Assembly (NCBI RefSeq): GCF_016894445.1
Contig: NZ_CP056775.1
Span: forward strand, 4,466,001 to 4,530,000
DNA: 64,000 bases
Origin: Dyadobacter sandarakinus
GTDB lineage: Bacteria > Bacteroidota > Bacteroidia > Cytophagales > Spirosomataceae
Direction: 5' to 3'
Below, one piece after another: positions 36,073 to 45,544 of the stretch; position 1 is the first letter of the stretch, and each line of letters starts with the position of its first letter. Position numbers and translations under genes: made by a program. The notes under the pieces are model-generated. The model did no database searches, was not told where the DNA came from, and worked only from the letters and a program-made list of their open reading frames with translations.

Positions 36073-36126
36073 CCAAAAATCAATTTTTGACTATTTTAAC
36101 CGAATATCCAACAAGGTAACCCTGCT

Positions 36127-36480
36127 ATGATTCCTAATCCTAATATCCCGGAAGTCGACATACCCGCGGTTATTCAGAATATTCCCCTTCAAAGCTATCT
36201 CATCCTTAGTACCCTGCTTTTTGTGATTGGTATCATTGGTGTACTTACCCGCCGCAATGCCATCATTATATTTATGTCCGTGGAGCTGATGCTCAATGCG
36301 GCCAACTTACTCCTGATTGCTTTTTCTTCTTACCGATCTGATCCCTCCGGTCAGGTTTTCGTGTTTTTTATTATGGCAGTAGCTGCGGCAGAAGTGGCTG
36401 TGGGCCTGGCGATTATTGTAATGATTTACCGCAATACCCGTAATACGGACGTCGGCTTCCTCAACAAGCTGAAGTGGTAG
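36127..36480 (+). CDS. nuoK: NADH-quinone oxidoreductase subunit K
   Basis: 117 residues with three membrane helices. Conserved membrane glutamates are E53 ([12 protein letters not shown]) and E89 ([11 protein letters not shown]), part of the proton path of complex I. The N-terminus is ~17 residues longer than the E. coli protein. First gene of a K-L-M-N operon with its own promoter; the gene upstream is an exonuclease, not nuoJ. Confidence 0.95.
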   Translation: MIPNPNIPEVDIPAVIQNIPLQSYLILSTLLFVIGIIGVLTRRNAIIIFMSVELMLNAANLLLIAFSSYRSDPSGQVFVFFIMAVAAAEVAVGLAIIVMIYRNTRNTDVGFLNKLKW

Positions 36481-36538
36481 GAACTATCCTGCCTGCACAA
36501 CGCTCCGACCGATTTGAAATTAAAGATTACAATCTGAT

Positions 36539-38455
36539 ATGTCTCCATCATTACTTATCCTGATTCCGCTCCTGCCGCTTGCCGGCTTTCTGATCAACGG
36601 ACTCGGGTTCCCCAATATCCCGAAAGGTGCGGTGGGTGTGATCGGCACGCTGGCGGTTGTGGCCAGTTTTGCACTTTCGCTCATTACCTTTAATGCATTT
36701 GTAGCATCGGGCAGCGAGCCTGTTATCGTGCCCCTTTTTGACTGGATTACGGTAGGTGACCTGCACATTCCCTTTTCCTTCCAGGTCGACCAGCTTTCGC
36801 TGCTGATGTTGATGATCATTACGGGGGTCGGGTCGCTGATTCACGTTTATTCTATCGGATATATGCACCATGATGCAGGTTTTGGTAAATTCTTCGCTTA
36901 CCTCAACCTGTTTTTGTTTTTCATGCTGCTGCTGGTACTCGGGTCCAACTATGTGATCATGTTCATCGGCTGGGAAGGTGTGGGACTTTGCTCCTATCTT
37001 CTGATCGGATTCTGGAATAAAAACACAAATTACAACAATGCTGCACGGAAGGCATTCATTATGAACCGTGTAGGTGACCTGGGTTTTCTGCTCGGCATCT
37101 TCATGATCATCGGTACATTCGGCTCGGTGGAGTATAGTGAGGTGTTCAGCAAGGCAGGGAGCTTCCAGGTGGGCGATCCCCTGATTGTTGGCATTACACT
37201 GCTTCTTTTTGTAGGAGCCATGGGAAAATCTGCCCAGATTCCCCTGTATACCTGGCTGCCGGACGCGATGGCAGGTCCTACTCCGGTATCTGCCCTGATC
37301 CACGCAGCAACCATGGTGACTGCGGGTATTTATATGGTGATCCGCTCCAACATCCTGTACTCGCTCGCGCCTGAAACGCTCGAAATCGTGGGCATTATCG
37401 GCGGAGCTACTGCATTGTTTGCGGCCTCGATCGGTCTTTTGCAGAATGACATTAAAAAAGTGCTGGCTTACTCGACAGTTAGTCAGTTGGGCTACATGTT
37501 TATGGGTCTGGGTGCCATGGCGTACTCGGCTTCCATGTTTCACGTGATCACCCACGCATTTTTCAAAGCCCTGCTTTTCCTTGGTGCAGGTAGTGTGATC
37601 CACGCCATGTCCGACGAGCAGGATATCCGCTTTATGGGTGGGCTGCGTAAAAAACTGCCGGTCACTTTCATTACTTTCTTCATTGGGACCTGGGCCATTG
37701 CAGGGTTACCGCCTTTTGCAGGGTTTTTCTCCAAAGACGAAATTCTTGCCCACGTTTTTGAACACAACAAAATCCTGTGGGTGATTGGAGTAGCAGGCTC
37801 CCTGATGACCTCATTCTATATGTTCAGGCTTCTTTTCCTGACTTTCTTTGGCACTTTCCGGGGTACTCATGAACAGGAACATCACCTGCACGAATCACCG
37901 GTTAGCATGACACTCCCGCTGGTCGTACTTGCTATACTGTCCGCAATAGGAGGCTTTATCGGGGTACCCGAAGCCCTGCATGGTACGCATCGCCTGGCCG
38001 AGTTCATGAGTCCGCTGTACGACGGTGCGCGTCAGGTTAATCCTGCTGCGTTCGAAGCCACGGCTCTTTCCCATTCCGAAGAATACCTGCTGATGGGCAT
38101 TTCGGTTGCCGTGGCGCTGGTCGCAGCAGTCGCTGCCTATGTCATGTATGTTTCGAAAAGTGCGGTACCCGCTCCCGACAGTGCAGGAAAATCCGGCTTG
38201 CAGAAGCTGGTTTATAACAAATACTATGTGGATGAGCTGTACGATACGATTTTTGTAAAATCAATCAAAAGCCTGTCCAATATCCTGTACAGCTTCGGAG
38301 AATTCTTTGTAGACCTGTTTGTTCAGATGGGCGTGCGGCTCATTCAGCTGCTTTCGGGCTGGCTTAAAAAGTCGCAGACGGGCTCTACCAGCGACTATGT
38401 ATTCGCTATGGTAATCGGCATTGTCCTGATTCTTTTCTGGAAACTTTTGCTTTAA
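36539..38455 (+). CDS. nuoL: NADH-quinone oxidoreductase subunit L
   Basis: 638 residues and many membrane helices. It is an antiporter-like proton-pumping subunit. The Mrp-antiporter core is shown by GWEGVGLCSYLLIGFW, GKSAQIPLYTWLPDAMAGPTP, SALIHAATMVTAG and the later HAFFKALLFLGAGSVIH. The C-terminal region contains the lateral amphipathic helix and a last TM (FAMVIGIVLILFWKLLL). It is 58 bases after nuoK. Confidence 0.96.
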   Translation: MSPSLLILIPLLPLAGFLINGLGFPNIPKGAVGVIGTLAVVASFALSLITFNAFVASGSEPVIVPLFDWITVGDLHIPFSFQVDQLSLLMLMIITGVGSLIHVYSIGYMHHDAGFGKFFAYLNLFLFFMLLLVLGSNYVIMFIGWEGVGLCSYLLIGFWNKNTNYNNAARKAFIMNRVGDLGFLLGIFMIIGTFGSVEYSEVFSKAGSFQVGDPLIVGITLLLFVGAMGKSAQIPLYTWLPDAMAGPTPVSALIHAATMVTAGIYMVIRSNILYSLAPETLEIVGIIGGATALFAASIGLLQNDIKKVLAYSTVSQLGYMFMGLGAMAYSASMFHVITHAFFKALLFLGAGSVIHAMSDEQDIRFMGGLRKKLPVTFITFFIGTWAIAGLPPFAGFFSKDEILAHVFEHNKILWVIGVAGSLMTSFYMFRLLFLTFFGTFRGTHEQEHHLHESPVSMTLPLVVLAILSAIGGFIGVPEALHGTHRLAEFMSPLYDGARQVNPAAFEATALSHSEEYLLMGISVAVALVAAVAAYVMYVSKSAVPAPDSAGKSGLQKLVYNKYYVDELYDTIFVKSIKSLSNILYSFGEFFVDLFVQMGVRLIQLLSGWLKKSQTGSTSDYVFAMVIGIVLILFWKLLL

Positions 38456-38506
38456 GCATTATTATAAACCCCGTCATTACTGATCGCGGACTGTTGACCC
38501 CAAATT

Positions 38507-39955
38507 ATGCTCACTCTCATTCTGATACTTTTACCGATTGCAGCAGGAATTGTCACTTTGATGGCAGGCGAACGCATGGCACGGCAGCTTGCCCTGGTGG
38601 GTAGCCTGGCTGCCTTGGGCGCTGCTGTGGCTGTCTGGCTGCAATTTGATCCGGCCGCCGGGACACAGTTCGCATATAAATATGCCTGGATCCGATCACT
38701 GGGGATCAATTTTGCAGGAGGCATAGATGGTATCAGCCTGATCCTTGTGCTGCTTACCACTTTTCTGACACCCCTGATCATGCTTTCGGCTTTCCGTCAC
38801 GATTACCGCAAACCAGGCTCTTTTTACTCGCTGATCCTGTTTATGGAAGCCGCATTGATCGGTGTTTTTACAGCAACTGATGCATTCCTGTTTTACCTGT
38901 TTTTTGAAGCCGCACTCATTCCCGTCTACTTCCTGGCCGCAGTATGGGGTGGAGAAAACAGGCTGAAAGTGACTCTGAAGTTCTTTATCTATACCATCTT
39001 TGGTAGTCTCTTCATGCTCGTGGCACTGGTTTACCTTTACTACCAGACGCCGGGTACCCACACGTCCGACATCACTGCATTTTACAACCTTAATCTTTCT
39101 GCAGGTCAGCAGGGGTTCATCTTCTGGGCATTCTTTATTGCATTTGCGATTAAAATGCCCTTGTTTCCTTTTCATACCTGGCAACCCGATACTTACACCG
39201 AGTCGCCTACTCCGGCAACTATGCTGCTATCCGGTATTATGCTGAAAATGGGGGTATACGGACTTATCAGACTGCTTCTTCCCATTGTTCCGCTTGGAAT
39301 GCAAAACTGGGGTATGCTTGCGATGATACTGTCCATCATCGGGATTATCTATGGTTCCATTATCGCTATCCAGCAGAATGATATGAAGCGTCTGATCGCC
39401 TATTCATCTTTTGCTCACGTAGGATTGATGGCCGCCGGCGTATTTTCCACCTCATTGAACGGCTTGCAGGGAGCATTGATTCAGATGCTGGCGCATGGTA
39501 TCAACGTGATCGGGCTCTTTTATATCTCTGACCTGATTTACTCCCGCACCAAAACCCGCTACCTTGACCAGCTCGGCGGTATATCACAAACCAGCCCGCA
39601 TCTGAGCGTATACTTTATGATCCTGCTGCTGGGCAGCGTGGCACTGCCGCTGACCAACGGCTTTGTAGGTGAATTCCTGTTGCTCTCGGGTGTTTTTGAA
39701 TTCAATGGAAAACTGGCTGCGATCGCTGGGCTCACGATTATTCTCGGCTCTGTGTATATGCTCAGGTTGTTCCAAAAATCGATGTTCGGTCCGAAAGGCA
39801 AGCTGGTAGAAGGTTTTCATGACCTGACAGCAGGCGAGCGGGCGGTATTACTGCCTTTGATCATCATGGTTTTCTGGATCGGAATTTACCCGAATACCTT
39901 TCTCAAACTGACAGAGCCCGCAGTAAATCAGCTTTTGCAGATTGTTACCAACTGA
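38507..39955 (+). CDS. nuoM: NADH-quinone oxidoreductase subunit M
   Basis: 482 residues, with about 14 membrane helices. Motifs are FFEAALIPVYFLAAVWGGENR (conserved Glu in TM5), AIKMPLFPFHTWQPDTYTESPTP, MLKMGVYGLIRL and KRLIAYSSFAHVGL. It is the second antiporter-like proton channel of complex I. It is 51 bases after nuoL. Confidence 0.96.
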   Translation: MLTLILILLPIAAGIVTLMAGERMARQLALVGSLAALGAAVAVWLQFDPAAGTQFAYKYAWIRSLGINFAGGIDGISLILVLLTTFLTPLIMLSAFRHDYRKPGSFYSLILFMEAALIGVFTATDAFLFYLFFEAALIPVYFLAAVWGGENRLKVTLKFFIYTIFGSLFMLVALVYLYYQTPGTHTSDITAFYNLNLSAGQQGFIFWAFFIAFAIKMPLFPFHTWQPDTYTESPTPATMLLSGIMLKMGVYGLIRLLLPIVPLGMQNWGMLAMILSIIGIIYGSIIAIQQNDMKRLIAYSSFAHVGLMAAGVFSTSLNGLQGALIQMLAHGINVIGLFYISDLIYSRTKTRYLDQLGGISQTSPHLSVYFMILLLGSVALPLTNGFVGEFLLLSGVFEFNGKLAAIAGLTIILGSVYMLRLFQKSMFGPKGKLVEGFHDLTAGERAVLLPLIIMVFWIGIYPNTFLKLTEPAVNQLLQIVTN

Positions 39956-40003
39956 GATCAGGCACAAGCCGGGTTGACCAACGACAAACATTAATATAAG
40001 TAT

Positions 40004-41401
40004 ATGTATCCCATTATCCTGCTGTCCGTTCTTGGCGTCGCGACCCTCTTTCTGGGTTTTTCGAAATCCCGGAACATCCTCCTTCCTGCCACTTTGCTGT
40101 TTCTGGTTATTTCACTGGCCAGCAACTTTGTTGAGTGGAACAAGGGCCCGCTCCTGTACTTTTACGACATGCTGCGGGTAGACAACCTGACACTCGCTTT
40201 CAATGGTATTATCCTACTTTCTGCATTCATGATCGTGGCCATTTCGGGAGGCTTTCAGGACAATGCGGAATCAGAGCCGGCGGAATATTATGCGCTCATG
40301 CTGTTTTCGCTGGTAGGTGCATTGATGATGGTCGGTTTTGAACACCTGATCATGCTTTTTATCGGGGTGGAAATTCTCTCGGTGGCCATGTACATTCTCA
40401 CGGGCAGCAACAAGCGTAATCTCAGGTCCAATGAGGCAGCACTCAAATATTTTCTCATGGGTGCATTTGCGACGGGTATCATGCTTTTTGGAATGACCCT
40501 GCTTTATGGTGCTACGGGTACCTTTAAGGTTAGTCAGATCCAGGGTTTCGTTTCCAATATGCCTGGCGGTACGCAATCGTACCTGCTTTATGCAGGCATG
40601 CTGCTGCTGCTGATCGGTATGCTTTTCAAAGTTTCGGCAGCTCCCTTTCACTTCTGGACACCGGACGTGTACGAAGGCGCCCCGACCATCTTTACAGCTT
40701 TCATGTCCACGGTAGTTAAAACGGCAGGATTTGCTACTTTACTCCGCCTGCTGAGCTCGTCGTTTGCCAATGCTTATGGATTCTGGTGGATTGTGATTGC
40801 GATCATTGCGGTACTTACGCTGCTTGTCGGCAACATTGGTGCGAGCAGCCAGGATAGCTTCAAAAGGATGCTGGCCTACTCCGGTATCTCTCATGCCGGG
40901 TACCTGCTGATTGCACTTACGGCACTGACAAAACCTTCTGCCAATGCTGTTATCTTTTACTCACTGGCCTATTCACTTTCTACCATCTGCGCCTTTGCGG
41001 TACTGATGCTCGTATCAAAGGAAAAAGCATCCGGAGGTTTGCCCAACGAACGTTACGAGGCGTTTAATGGTCTGGCCAAACAAAACCCGCTGCTTGCCTT
41101 TGTACTGACCGTGTCCATGCTTTCACTCGCAGGAATCCCGCTTACTGCCGGTTTCTGGGGTAAATTCTTCATTTTTACCAGCGCTGCCGAACGTGGAATT
41201 GTCTGGATTACGGTGATTGCGGTATTAATGTCGACCGTCGGTATTTATTATTACTTCCGGGTAATTGTTTCTTCCTACCTGAAAGAAGGTGATCTGATCA
41301 AAATCCGCATTGCGCCTTTTTACCAGGTTATCCTGCTCCTGGCAACCTTCCTGACCATTCTTTTTGGTCTGGCACCAGGTATATTTGACGGGTTGATATG
41401 A
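40004..41401 (+). CDS. nuoN: NADH-quinone oxidoreductase subunit N
   Basis: 465 residues, polytopic. Motifs are FIGVEILSVAMYILTGSNKRN with the conserved membrane Glu, KVSAAPFHFWTPDVYEGAPT, and KRMLAYSGISHAGYLL. It is the third antiporter-like subunit and last gene of the operon, followed 20 bases later by a strong terminator. Confidence 0.95.
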   Translation: MYPIILLSVLGVATLFLGFSKSRNILLPATLLFLVISLASNFVEWNKGPLLYFYDMLRVDNLTLAFNGIILLSAFMIVAISGGFQDNAESEPAEYYALMLFSLVGALMMVGFEHLIMLFIGVEILSVAMYILTGSNKRNLRSNEAALKYFLMGAFATGIMLFGMTLLYGATGTFKVSQIQGFVSNMPGGTQSYLLYAGMLLLLIGMLFKVSAAPFHFWTPDVYEGAPTIFTAFMSTVVKTAGFATLLRLLSSSFANAYGFWWIVIAIIAVLTLLVGNIGASSQDSFKRMLAYSGISHAGYLLIALTALTKPSANAVIFYSLAYSLSTICAFAVLMLVSKEKASGGLPNERYEAFNGLAKQNPLLAFVLTVSMLSLAGIPLTAGFWGKFFIFTSAAERGIVWITVIAVLMSTVGIYYYFRVIVSSYLKEGDLIKIRIAPFYQVILLLATFLTILFGLAPGIFDGLI

Positions 41402-41420
41402 GCTGATATTTCATAATAAA

Positions 41421-41451
41421 GAAGGAGCTGCAAAAACGGCTCCTTTTTTTT
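41421..41451 (+). terminator. Terminator of the nuo operon
   Basis: AAGGAGC and GCTCCTT form a stem with a 10-base loop and are followed by a run of eight T on the plus strand. Confidence 0.92.
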
Positions 41452-41503
41452 GTGACCAATGAATGGATGTGCCGTCTTAATCAGGAACGCACGGACATTT
41501 TCA

Positions 41504-42580
41504 ATGCAGCATAACTTATATCCTGATCCTGAAAAGCTGCTCGGACGCCAGGAGCAGCAGTACGACCTCACACATGCATACCATGCAATTTCAGGCAAAA
41601 CGATCCTGCTGACAGGTGCCGCAGGCTCCATCGGGCAGGAACTCGTGAAGCATATTCTTGACTTATGCCCGAAGATGCTCATTCTGGTCGATCAGGCGGA
41701 AACTGCATTATGTGAGCTCATCCAAAAGCCTCATGTGCAGGTTTCGCTAACGTCAATCCTCCACTTTGTAGCCGACATTACCGATCTGACAGGTATGCGG
41801 CGTATTTTTCAGCAGCAGGTGCCGGACATTATTTTTCATGCTGCGGCTTACAAGCATGTGACGATGATGCAAAATCAGCCCTATGAAGCCCTGCGCACCA
41901 ATGTGCTCGGCACTCACGTGCTGGTGCAGGTTTCATTACAATTCAGGGTGGGTAAATTTGTTTTTATATCGACGGACAAAGCAGTAAATCCGTCCGGCAT
42001 AATGGGCAGTACCAAGCGGCTGGCGGAGCTGTACCTGCTGGCAGTCAGCAGGGAAAATCCTGAAACAATATTTGTGATTACGCGCTTCGGCAACGTACTG
42101 GGTTCGGCTGGATCGTGTATTCCAAGATTCCTGCAGCAAATTCGGGAAGGCCGGCCTATGACCATCACCCACCCGGAAGTATGCAGGTATTTTATGACTT
42201 TTCATGAAGCCTTTCAAACTGTGCTGGAAGCGGCAGGTATAGGTAAAACCGGAGAAATACTTATAGCAGAAATGGGTGCCCCGGTCCGCATCAGAGATCT
42301 CGCTGCAAAGTTTGCAGTCCTTTGCGGCATCAAACCAGCAGATATTTCAATGCATTACTTTGGCCTGCAACCCGGTGAAAAACTGCGCGAAGACCTGTGG
42401 CATATATTTGAACAAAGGAAAACCGCAAATTCCGGTGAAGTAAGCGTATTCACAAGTCCTGCTCCCGCAGCCGGCGCAACTGTGATTGCAAGGCAAGTGG
42501 AACAAGCCTTGCAGACCTTAACCGATCAGGAACTTATCTTTTTCGTAAAAACCCTGATCAAAAAATTACAGCTCAGCTAG
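41504..42580 (+). CDS. CapD/FlaA1-like NAD-dependent nucleotide-sugar dehydratase/epimerase, soluble short form
   Basis: 358 residues from the ATG at 41504. An ATG at 41459 is possible but lies 8 bases after the nuo terminator T-run. Extended-SDR motifs: TGAAGSIGQELVKHIL (NAD), HAAAYKHVTMM, STDKAVNPSGIMGSTKR with Met in the place of the usual catalytic Tyr as in FlaA1-type 4,6-dehydratases, and RFGNVLGSAGS. It lacks the N-terminal membrane domain of long CapD/WbpM proteins. It probably acts on UDP-GlcNAc-type sugars for surface polysaccharide. Its TAG stop shares CTAG with the convergent esterase stop. Confidence 0.85.
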   Translation: MQHNLYPDPEKLLGRQEQQYDLTHAYHAISGKTILLTGAAGSIGQELVKHILDLCPKMLILVDQAETALCELIQKPHVQVSLTSILHFVADITDLTGMRRIFQQQVPDIIFHAAAYKHVTMMQNQPYEALRTNVLGTHVLVQVSLQFRVGKFVFISTDKAVNPSGIMGSTKRLAELYLLAVSRENPETIFVITRFGNVLGSAGSCIPRFLQQIREGRPMTITHPEVCRYFMTFHEAFQTVLEAAGIGKTGEILIAEMGAPVRIRDLAAKFAVLCGIKPADISMHYFGLQPGEKLREDLWHIFEQRKTANSGEVSVFTSPAPAAGATVIARQVEQALQTLTDQELIFFVKTLIKKLQLS

Positions 42581-43491
42581 CGCGCCAGCAAATCGTTGGT
42601 AATCATCCAAAGCCGGCATTGCTCAAACCACTCGCCAAACTGAGGGGTTTTCAGGTAACCATGCTCGCCTTTGGAATAAATGTGCAGGTCGGCGGGGACA
42701 TTATTTTTTTGCAAAGCATCATAAAATCCGAGACTGTTGGATACAGGAACAACCGTATCGTCACCTGCATGCGTAAGAAAGGCCGTCGGAGTGCGGGTAT
42801 TTACCTGCAACTCATTCGAAAAGTACTGCACAAGCTTCTCTGCCGGTGCATTGCCCAGCAGATTAGCCGCTGACCCCTTGTGTCCCATTGAGCCACCCAT
42901 ACTGATCACGGGATAAACCAGGATCATAAAATCGGGACGCAGGCTGGTTTTTTGAGGATTGTCAATGAATGTACTGTCAAAGTGAGTGCCGGCGGTAGCG
43001 GCAAGATGCCCGCCTGCAGAAAAACCCATGATACCGATCTTCTGCGGATCAATTTTCCATTCTGCTGCGCGCTCTCGCACTGTTTTTATAGCCTGCTGGG
43101 CATCCTGAAGAGGCCCTACCGATTTATTCTTCATGATCTTATCCTCAGGAAGCCGGTATTTGAGGACAAAAGCAGCAATGCCCAGGGCATTGAGCTGCCT
43201 GGCAACCTGGTAACCTTCACGGTCCATGACAAGAACCCCATAGCCCCCCCCAGGACAAACAATTACGGCTGTCCGGGTAGCATTGGGTTTTTCGGGAAGA
43301 AAAACTGTCAGGGTAGGCCTGGAAACATTGCGGGCTATCTGGTCTTTGTTGGTCTCCTGGTTGTCAGCAGCGATGGAATTGGGGATTGCGCCAGGATAGA
43401 GTGCTATTGCCTGCTGCGCAAGGGTTTTGTGAAAGCCTGTACTTAGAATAGCCGCCAGAAACAGCAGTACCGAACCGGATTTGATTTTCAT
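42577..43491 (-). CDS. Secreted alpha/beta hydrolase, esterase (BD-FAE-like)
   Basis: 304 residues. A signal peptide ends near TLAQ-Q (about 1-26). The oxyanion motif PGGGYGVLVMDREGY is typical of acetylxylan/feruloyl esterase-like hydrolases. The nucleophile lies in GFSAGGHLAA, the acid in THAGDDTVVP and the His in KGEHGYL. Likely periplasmic or secreted and active on acetylated glycans, which is family inference. It is not near other carbohydrate genes. Confidence 0.85.
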   Translation of the reverse strand: MKIKSGSVLLFLAAILSTGFHKTLAQQAIALYPGAIPNSIAADNQETNKDQIARNVSRPTLTVFLPEKPNATRTAVIVCPGGGYGVLVMDREGYQVARQLNALGIAAFVLKYRLPEDKIMKNKSVGPLQDAQQAIKTVRERAAEWKIDPQKIGIMGFSAGGHLAATAGTHFDSTFIDNPQKTSLRPDFMILVYPVISMGGSMGHKGSAANLLGNAPAEKLVQYFSNELQVNTRTPTAFLTHAGDDTVVPVSNSLGFYDALQKNNVPADLHIYSKGEHGYLKTPQFGEWFEQCRLWMITNDLLAR

Positions 43492-43903
43492 CAGAAGGAA
43501 TGTTTTAATATTTTTCTAATCAACAGATGGTAAATTCCATGTAAATTTCACTTAGACTTGAACTTGAGAAAATACTGCCGGAACGCAGAGCGTGTACAAT
43601 ACCGACAGCCGGTTTACTAAGTATATTACCTGAAACTTTTACCCCCTCCCAGCGCAGGCAAGTCAGGCCACGCACGTCAGGCGAATTGAATGATTCAATG
43701 TTTAAGTTCGTTTTCCGGCATTATTAATATAATATTTACAAGAAAATAAAACCAGGTTTGTTATTTTACAGCCACAAGCCAAGGAAAAAATAGCTAGTTT
43801 TGTATCATATGCGAATCTTGCAGTAGTTTCTTTAATCCGTTATATGTAATAAGTATATCAGCGATCAGACTGCTGTTGAACGCAATTAAATCCACATCTA
43901 CGA
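43492..43903. other. Intergenic region, 412 bases, divergent promoters
   Basis: AT-rich gap between two divergent hydrolase genes. No ORF, tRNA or recognised riboswitch is seen. TAGTTTTG at 43795-43802 fits the -7 consensus for the plus-strand hydrolase about 100 bases downstream. A small GTCAGGC direct repeat lies near 43665-43682. The gap is long enough for a small RNA, but I see no hairpin/T-run pair that would support one. Confidence 0.4.
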
Positions 43904-44677
43904 ATGAAGTATACAGTCCGTGCAGAAGGGCAGTTTCAGTTTATCGACGAGGGAAAAGGCGAAACATTGCTGCTATTGCATGGCCTTTTCGGAGCATTGA
44001 GCAACTGGGACGGCATCATCGAACATTTCTCAGGTCGTTTCAGAACCATTATTCCGCTTTTACCGATCTACGAACTTCCAGCCAGGCAAGCCAACCTGGA
44101 AGCACTACTGCAGTTTGTGGAGGATTTTGTCGTTTTTAAAAATCTGACACATGTTACCGTGATTGGTAACTCACTTGGCGGACATATCGGCTTACTGTAC
44201 ACCTTGAAAAACCAGGATAATGTCAACCGCCTGGTACTTACAGGCAGCTCGGGCCTTTTCGAAAACTCGATGGGTGGCTCATTTCCCAAGCGCGGCAGCT
44301 ACGATTACATTCGCGAGCGCGTGGCATACACTTTCTACGATCCGGCAGTAGCAACCAAAGATCTGGTGGACGAGGTTTTTGAAACCACATCCAGCATTCC
44401 CAAGTGCATGAGCATTGTGGGTATAGCCAAGTCGGCCCAGCGCCATAATCTGGCGAAAGAGCTGCACAAAATTAACGTACCTACCCTGCTGGTGTGGGGA
44501 TTGAACGATACCATTACCCCACCTCATGTCGGGTACGAGTTCAACCGGCTCATTTCAGGCTCGGAACTGCATTTTATTGATAAATGCTGCCATGCCCCGA
44601 TGATGGAACACCCCGGGGAATTTAATGCTGTGCTGGAAAGTTTCCTTGAAAAACACATTTCTGTACCGGCTGTTTAA
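43904..44677 (+). CDS. Alpha/beta-fold hydrolase, cytoplasmic
   Basis: 257 residues without a signal peptide. Oxyanion motif LLLLHGLFGALSNWD; nucleophile Ser in GNSLGGHIGLL; acid in VWGLNDTITPP; His in DKCCHAPMMEHP. This is the general pattern of MhpC/carboxylesterase-like hydrolases, and the substrate is unknown. It is followed by the CBS gene after 103 bases. Confidence 0.85.
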   Translation: MKYTVRAEGQFQFIDEGKGETLLLLHGLFGALSNWDGIIEHFSGRFRTIIPLLPIYELPARQANLEALLQFVEDFVVFKNLTHVTVIGNSLGGHIGLLYTLKNQDNVNRLVLTGSSGLFENSMGGSFPKRGSYDYIRERVAYTFYDPAVATKDLVDEVFETTSSIPKCMSIVGIAKSAQRHNLAKELHKINVPTLLVWGLNDTITPPHVGYEFNRLISGSELHFIDKCCHAPMMEHPGEFNAVLESFLEKHISVPAV

Positions 44678-44780
44678 ACCGTTAAGCCGGTTTGATGTTC
44701 CATTTGTATTATTTCTTTTGGAACGAAAGTTGAATGATAAACGGTTTTTTAATAGATTCGAAAAAATGACCTTCTGATTA

Positions 44781-45452
44781 ATGCTCGCTGCTTCCCTGAT
44801 AAATCCCATGGTACCCATACTGAAACTTACCGATACGGTAAGTACGGCATTGGACTGGATGGACGAATTTGGCGTGAAACAGCTGGCAGTGGCCAATGCA
44901 GGTGCTTATCAGGGTATTGTTTCGGAAGACATCTTGTTTGATGTACCCGATAATTCCGAGCCGCTGTCGAGGATTATCATTCAGCATCACGACATTTTTG
45001 CGACGGAAGACCAGCATCCGTATGAGTTGCTTCGGCTCGTCAACCAGTTTGGATTGCTGGTGATCCCGGTTGTTCGCGATGACCGGACTTTTGCAGGCAG
45101 CATTCTGGTTGCCGATCTGATCGAGCATTTTGTCAATCAGCTGGGAGTTCAGGAAAAAGGCGCGGTGATTGTACTGAAAATTGCAGAACGCAATTATTCA
45201 TTATCAGAAATCAGCCGGCTTATCGAATCCAATGGAATTAAGGTCCTGAGCAGTTACTACTCTTCCGGCGAAAGCTATGATCCTGCCAATGAGGCACGGC
45301 TGACGCTCAAACTTAATCGTACGCATATAACGCCTACCATCGCAACCCTCGAACGGTTTGGTTACGAGATCATCGAAGCGCATGCTAATGATCCCATCGA
45401 GAGTGTGGATCAGGAGCGCCTTGATATGCTTTTGCGATACCTTGCCACATAG
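44781..45452 (+). CDS. CBS-domain protein
   Basis: 223 residues. A pair of CBS motifs occupies about residues 1-120 (LKLTDTVSTALDWMDEFGVKQLAV and PYELLRLVNQFGLLVIPVVRDD). The C-terminal ~90 residues (VIVLKIAERNYSLSEISRLIESNGI) look ACT-like. Such proteins bind adenine nucleotides as regulators. The target is unknown. It precedes nadK by 92 bases on the same strand. Confidence 0.85.
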   Translation: MLAASLINPMVPILKLTDTVSTALDWMDEFGVKQLAVANAGAYQGIVSEDILFDVPDNSEPLSRIIIQHHDIFATEDQHPYELLRLVNQFGLLVIPVVRDDRTFAGSILVADLIEHFVNQLGVQEKGAVIVLKIAERNYSLSEISRLIESNGIKVLSSYYSSGESYDPANEARLTLKLNRTHITPTIATLERFGYEIIEAHANDPIESVDQERLDMLLRYLAT

Positions 45453-45544
45453 ATTTTCCTTTCTGGCCTTCTCTTTTCTGTTTTTTAAACCGGCACATTT
45501 GTCCTTATATTTCGGGAGAAACCGCTTGACATACTTTTTCTTCC

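Noticed and set aside
36551-37603. 350-codon open frame on the minus strand
   Set aside because: Antisense to nuoL. The translation is rich in His, Gln and Arg with no domain, as expected for a shadow of a hydrophobic membrane protein gene.
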